Shown: positions 40,384 to 44,011 of the stretch, one piece after another
Layout: the number at the start of each line of letters is the position of its first letter
Position numbering within the stretch: the stretch's first letter is position 1
NCBI GenBank assembly: GCA_009993955.1
Contig: JAACSL010000038.1
Location: forward strand, 1 to 44,011
Source: Paraglaciecola sp.
GTDB lineage: Bacteria; Pseudomonadota; Gammaproteobacteria; Enterobacterales; Alteromonadaceae
DNA length: 44,011 bases
Reading direction: 5' to 3'
Made by a program: the position numbers and the translations under genes
The notes under the pieces: generated by a model
The model's database searches: none
Seen by the model: the letters and a program-made list of their open reading frames with translations, nothing else
What the model was told of the DNA's origin: nothing

Positions 40384-42006
40384 ATGACTCTACAATCTTT
40401 AATTGCGCAACTGAGTGACTATGGGTTAACGCACATCGATGATGTGGTCCACAATCCCTCTTACGCCACTTTATTTAACGAAACCACACGCCCAGGTTTA
40501 AGTGGTTATGAAAAAGCCACCATCACAGAATCCGGGGCAGTAGCAGTGGACACTGGTATCTTTACTGGGCGCAGTCCAAAAGACAAATACATCGTATTGG
40601 ATGATGTCACCAAAGATACCGTATGGTGGTCAACCCAAGGTAAAAACGATAACAAACCCATCTCCCCTGCCATTTGGTCTTCCTTAAAATCTCTTGTCAC
40701 TCACCAGCTTTCGGGCAAACGTTTGTTTGTTGTCGATACCTTTTGTGGTGCAAACCCAGATAGTCGTTTGAAAGTACGTTTTGTTACCGAGGTGGCGTGG
40801 CAGGCTCACTTTGTAACGAACATGTTTATTCGCCCAAGCGCTGAGGAGTTAACGCAGTTTGTCCCCGATTTTGTGGTGATGAACGGCGCAAAAACCACTA
40901 ACCCTGATTGGCAAGCACAGGGACTTAATTCTGAAAACTTTGTGGCCTTCAATCTGAGCGAGAGAATTCAGTTAATTGGTGGCACATGGTATGGCGGTGA
41001 AATGAAAAAAGGGATGTTCTCGATGATGAACTACCTGCTGCCGTTAAAAGGCATCGCGTCAATGCATTGCAGTGCAAATGTTGGTAAAAAAGGCGACGTG
41101 GCTATTTTCTTTGGCTTATCAGGCACCGGCAAAACCACCCTGTCTACCGACCCTAATCGCCAACTCATCGGTGATGACGAACATGGCTGGGACGATCAAG
41201 GTGTGTTTAATTTCGAAGGTGGTTGCTACGCTAAAACCATCGACTTATCCGAAGAACAAGAACCGGATATTTATCATGCCATTCGCCGCGATGCGCTGTT
41301 AGAAAACGTTGCAGTAGATGCTCATGGCAAGATTGATTACGCAGATAAATCGAAAACAGAAAATACCCGTGTTTCATATCCGCTGTATCATATCGACAAT
41401 ATCGTGAAACCGGTGTCTCGCGCGGGTCATGCCAATAAGGTTATCTTCCTAACGGCTGACGCCTTTGGGGTGCTGCCTGCCGTGTCTAAATTAAGCCCTG
41501 AGCAAGCGCAGTATTATTTCTTGTCTGGTTTTACCGCAAAACTAGCCGGTACAGAACGCGGCATTACCGCCCCTACACCAACGTTCTCCAGTTGCTTTGG
41601 CGCTGCGTTTTTAAGCCTGCATCCCACCACCTACGCTAAAGTGTTGCAGCAACGTATGCAGGCCGCCAACGCGCAGGCTTACTTGGTTAATACCGGCTGG
41701 AATGGGTCTGGCAAGCGCATATCCATCAAAGCCACACGGGCCATCATCGACGCCATATTAAATGATTCCCTTGATCACGCACCCAGTAAAATGTTGCCGA
41801 TTTTTAACTTGCTCATCCCTACTCAATTGCAAGGGGTAGAGAGTCATTTATTGGATCCAAGACAAAGCTACCATGATGAGGCCGATTGGCTAAGCAAAGC
41901 AGAAGAACTGGCGGAGTTATTTGTGGATAATTTCCAAAAATTCACTGACACCATCAACGGCAAAAAACTGGTGTCTGCCGGCCCCACATTGCTCGCGACG
42001 ATTTAA
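40384..42006 (+). CDS. pckA: Phosphoenolpyruvate carboxykinase (ATP)
   Basis: The enzyme that makes phosphoenolpyruvate from oxaloacetate with ATP, the first step of gluconeogenesis from TCA intermediates. It has 540 residues, the same as E. coli. Motifs are [10 protein letters not shown] (about 60-69) binding oxaloacetate, HCSANVG, the kinase-1 loop [13 protein letters not shown] (about 247-259), [23 protein letters not shown] with the metal and kinase-2 site, and the adenine-site region near [17 protein letters not shown]. The ribosome site AGAGGA precedes the ATG. An inverted repeat around a -10-like TATAAT lies about 105 bases upstream and a strong terminator follows. Confidence 0.97.
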   Translation: MTLQSLIAQLSDYGLTHIDDVVHNPSYATLFNETTRPGLSGYEKATITESGAVAVDTGIFTGRSPKDKYIVLDDVTKDTVWWSTQGKNDNKPISPAIWSSLKSLVTHQLSGKRLFVVDTFCGANPDSRLKVRFVTEVAWQAHFVTNMFIRPSAEELTQFVPDFVVMNGAKTTNPDWQAQGLNSENFVAFNLSERIQLIGGTWYGGEMKKGMFSMMNYLLPLKGIASMHCSANVGKKGDVAIFFGLSGTGKTTLSTDPNRQLIGDDEHGWDDQGVFNFEGGCYAKTIDLSEEQEPDIYHAIRRDALLENVAVDAHGKIDYADKSKTENTRVSYPLYHIDNIVKPVSRAGHANKVIFLTADAFGVLPAVSKLSPEQAQYYFLSGFTAKLAGTERGITAPTPTFSSCFGAAFLSLHPTTYAKVLQQRMQAANAQAYLVNTGWNGSGKRISIKATRAIIDAILNDSLDHAPSKMLPIFNLLIPTQLQGVESHLLDPRQSYHDEADWLSKAEELAELFVDNFQKFTDTINGKKLVSAGPTLLATI

Positions 42007-42040
42007 CGAAGCTGATCCCGAGACTATCAATCTCACCACA

Positions 42041-42072
42041 AAAAAACGGCGCCTAGTAGACGCCGTTTTTTT
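42041..42072. terminator. Bidirectional terminator
   Basis: AAAAAACGGCG (42041-42051) pairs perfectly with CGCCGTTTTTT (42061-42071) around a nine-base loop, giving T-runs in both directions. It lies between convergent pckA and the yegD-like gene. Confidence 0.93.
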
Positions 42073-42105
42073 ATGCTTCACATCAAGCGAACGCTCATGA
42101 GTGCG

Positions 42106-43626
42106 TTAGTTATTGTTAAGCTTTTTCGCCAGTTTAGCTGCTTGAATGGCTAAGCCTTCACACACTGAATTAAACGCATCACCCTCGATAAGTGGCAAAT
42201 GGGGCAGCATATTTTCTTGCAGTGCGTGTTGCACAATGGGCGACAAACTCATGCCTCCGGTAATAAACAACATTTGCGGTGGTTCACTGGTTTTGTCCAA
42301 ACATTCCGTCACCAAACGCTTCACTTTTGTCAACCAAGACTGCATAGATTGGAACAGATCATCAGTGGAAATACGCACACCGTAATCTGCTTCAACGTAG
42401 TGCAGAGGTAAAACAATATCGGGTTTTGACGACAACAACTCTTTAGCCAGTCGCGAAGAATTGACCAAACGAGCTGAGAGTTTTTTCTCTTGGACCAACA
42501 ATAATCGTTCTAACAATTGTGGCTCGTTAACAATAGACTTAGTTTGCATAATTTCTAAGCCATATTCTTCCGAAAAAAACCGATTCAGACGAGGAATATC
42601 ATCCACCGCGCACATGTCAGTAAAAAATGCCGGAGGCACTGGCAAACCACTTTGAGTTAATAAACCTTGCCCCATGGTGGGGGCGATGGATTTCACGATG
42701 AGGTTTTTATCACATTCCATGCCGCCTAAACGTGCACCCGTCACGGACAACACATCTTGCTGACGATCGTGGCTGGTTAGTTTTTCTGGAGACAACTTAA
42801 TGCAACAAATGTCGGTGGTACCGCCGCCTATATCAATCACTAACACATTGGTGGGTGTGGCTAGGCTGCTTTCAACTTTGTAAGCAGCAGCGATAGGCTC
42901 TTCGAGAAATTCCACATGCTTAAAACCGGCCTGTTGAGCCGCTTCACTCATGATCTCAATGGCTTGTTGATTACCTTCTTCTCCACGTGAACCGTGAAAT
43001 TTAACGGGACGACCAATAACAGCGGTATCAACCTGTTGTTGCAACTGTTGCTCAGCACTTTGGCGGAAAAAAGCTAATTGCTTGGCCAATATACCGACAA
43101 ATGCGCGATGTTGACCGGCAATTAAATTAGCCCCCAGAAAATTTTTGGGTGAGTAAATTAAGCGGCCCTTTTCAGGGGTATGCAAATAGCGTTTAAAGCC
43201 CTCCTCGCCAAATGCAAACTGCCCGGTTTCTACTAAACGATGCAGCGGAATGTCTTGCACGGTCATGTCTTCTGACAAAATTTCAATGGCACGAAGTTGC
43301 AGCGCCGAGGTATTGTGCAGTTCAGCCCGCAGCTGGTCGATTTTGTCACTACACTGCTGCTGACGTTCGGGCGTGAGTGCTTCGTAATACCCGTCTTTGG
43401 CTTTATCTATCTGCTGAGAAATCATGCCTTTGAGTTGCACCACTTTTGCTTCAATCAGCGAATTTTCCGGTCTTGGCAACTCACCATCATAATAAATAAA
43501 CACCGAAGAGCGGATTTTATTGGCTGATACTTGGCTAGGATCTAATTTAATCACATGGTGCTGCTGCCCATCAAAATAGATCGCCTCTGAGTTCGAGGTG
43601 CCGTAGTCAATTCCAATTGCTGCCAT
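42106..43626 (-). CDS. yegD: Hsp70-family chaperone-like protein YegD
   Basis: An actin/Hsp70-fold ATPase of the YegD group, 506 residues (E. coli YegD is 450). The N-terminal phosphate loop GIDYGTSNSEA (5-15), the second phosphate motif VLVIDIGGGTTDICCI (about 258-273), EEPIAAAYK (about 243-251) and FITGGMSLSPIVQ near the C-terminus (adenosine motif) are clear. It lacks the substrate-binding lid domain of DnaK. An inserted charged helical segment near residues 70-110 (DKAKDGYYEALTPERQQQCSDK) makes it longer. The role is unknown; no DnaJ or GrpE gene is nearby. It starts 101 bases after a small membrane-protein gene. Confidence 0.93.
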   Translation of the reverse strand: MAAIGIDYGTSNSEAIYFDGQQHHVIKLDPSQVSANKIRSSVFIYYDGELPRPENSLIEAKVVQLKGMISQQIDKAKDGYYEALTPERQQQCSDKIDQLRAELHNTSALQLRAIEILSEDMTVQDIPLHRLVETGQFAFGEEGFKRYLHTPEKGRLIYSPKNFLGANLIAGQHRAFVGILAKQLAFFRQSAEQQLQQQVDTAVIGRPVKFHGSRGEEGNQQAIEIMSEAAQQAGFKHVEFLEEPIAAAYKVESSLATPTNVLVIDIGGGTTDICCIKLSPEKLTSHDRQQDVLSVTGARLGGMECDKNLIVKSIAPTMGQGLLTQSGLPVPPAFFTDMCAVDDIPRLNRFFSEEYGLEIMQTKSIVNEPQLLERLLLVQEKKLSARLVNSSRLAKELLSSKPDIVLPLHYVEADYGVRISTDDLFQSMQSWLTKVKRLVTECLDKTSEPPQMLFITGGMSLSPIVQHALQENMLPHLPLIEGDAFNSVCEGLAIQAAKLAKKLNNN

Positions 43627-43727
43627 ATTTACCGCCCGATAGCCTTAAAACAAAGCCGCGGATTGTAAAGTAAAAACGCCTTGAACTCATTAGCTGATTT
43701 GTATCGAATACGGATTATATCCTTCAC

Positions 43728-43970
43728 TTATATATAACGGCGATGCTCCGCCAAATATCCGAGTAAGAGGAACACGCCAACAATACTGATCCCTCGATAC
43801 AGCACAGGGATCATGTTTAATCCCAGCTTAACAAAAGGTGTGGCATAGACCGTCAACAAACCGTAACCAAAGGCACACACCAATACAAACACCGAGGTGC
43901 GAACAATAAAATGCTGGGCTCTAAGTCTGAGGGATCCCCACGAAATTAATTTTATATCGCCCCATGCCAA
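43728..43970 (-). CDS. Small membrane protein
   Basis: An 80-residue protein with two hydrophobic segments (about residues 23-42, VRTSVFVLVCAFGYGLLTVY, and 57-73) and a basic C-terminus (EHRRYI). Not recognised. The ATG follows GAGG, and the hydrophobic spacing is regular, which favours a real gene over chance. The region past 43971 to the window end shows no further gene. Confidence 0.5.
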   Translation of the reverse strand: MAWGDIKLISWGSLRLRAQHFIVRTSVFVLVCAFGYGLLTVYATPFVKLGLNMIPVLYRGISIVGVFLLLGYLAEHRRYI

Positions 43971-44011
43971 GCCTCATCTGCGTTGGCATGGAACAGGTTT
44001 ATTGCCCGTTT

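Overview
The window reads as chromosomal DNA of a marine-type gammaproteobacterium, most likely in the Alteromonadales (Alteromonas/Glaciecola/Aestuariibacter-like). This rests on the gene repertoire: holD-rimI, TmcA, a TPP-controlled TonB receptor/PnuT cluster, a pqiABC operon, YegD, a PiuC-type hydroxylase beside a siderophore receptor, and GltX and AsnS of proteobacterial type. No database search was possible, so the taxonomy is inference. Most of the window is core genome. No insertion sequence, integrase, CRISPR array or replication origin was seen.

Layout. (1) 1-1986 is a small accessory-looking stretch: an unrecognised pair of stop/start-coupled genes (small basic protein plus multi-pass membrane protein) and a small XRE-like regulator bracketed by inverted repeats, one set nested in pseudoknot order. 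(2) 1987-3121 carries holD-rimI and tRNA-Trp. (3) 3203-7207 is a thiamine acquisition operon on the minus strand: TPP riboswitch, TonB-dependent receptor, YkoF-like thiamine-binding protein, PnuT-like permease and ThiK-like kinase. Together these suggest outer-membrane uptake, inner-membrane uptake and trapping by phosphorylation. (4) 7290-11338 holds a lipoprotein, a thioesterase, tmcA and a small STAS-like protein. (5) 11432-14347 is translation machinery: a tRNA-Ala/Glu/Glu operon, gltX, and a tRNA-Val locus followed by four exact-length 74-bp tandem repeats ending in tRNA 3' ends.

(6) 14440-19196 holds two GNAT enzymes, a gamma-glutamyltransferase lipoprotein, an Lrp-type regulator divergent from a cysteine synthase, and a small membrane protein. 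(7) 19437-22482 holds asnS with a potentially structured leader and a PLP-dependent decarboxylase. (8) 22561-29606 holds pqiABC followed directly by a diguanylate cyclase, then an Atm1-type ABC exporter with two small genes. (9) 29697-35443 holds rpsO, a secreted protein of unknown role, hpf, eutBC without microcompartment genes, two small genes and a voltage-gated K+ channel whose C-terminal zinc ribbon is cut off by an apparent one-base frameshift. (10) 35727-44011 holds a YqhD-like alcohol dehydrogenase, a Fur-box-preceded siderophore receptor with piuC, pckA, a YegD-like Hsp70 and a small membrane protein.

The observations most worth following up are the tRNA-Val repeat array (comparable to the rtT repeats of E. 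coli tyrT), the switching architecture of the TPP riboswitch, the possible Shine-Dalgarno-sequestering asnS leader, the channel frameshift, and the pseudoknot-ordered repeats after the small regulator gene.
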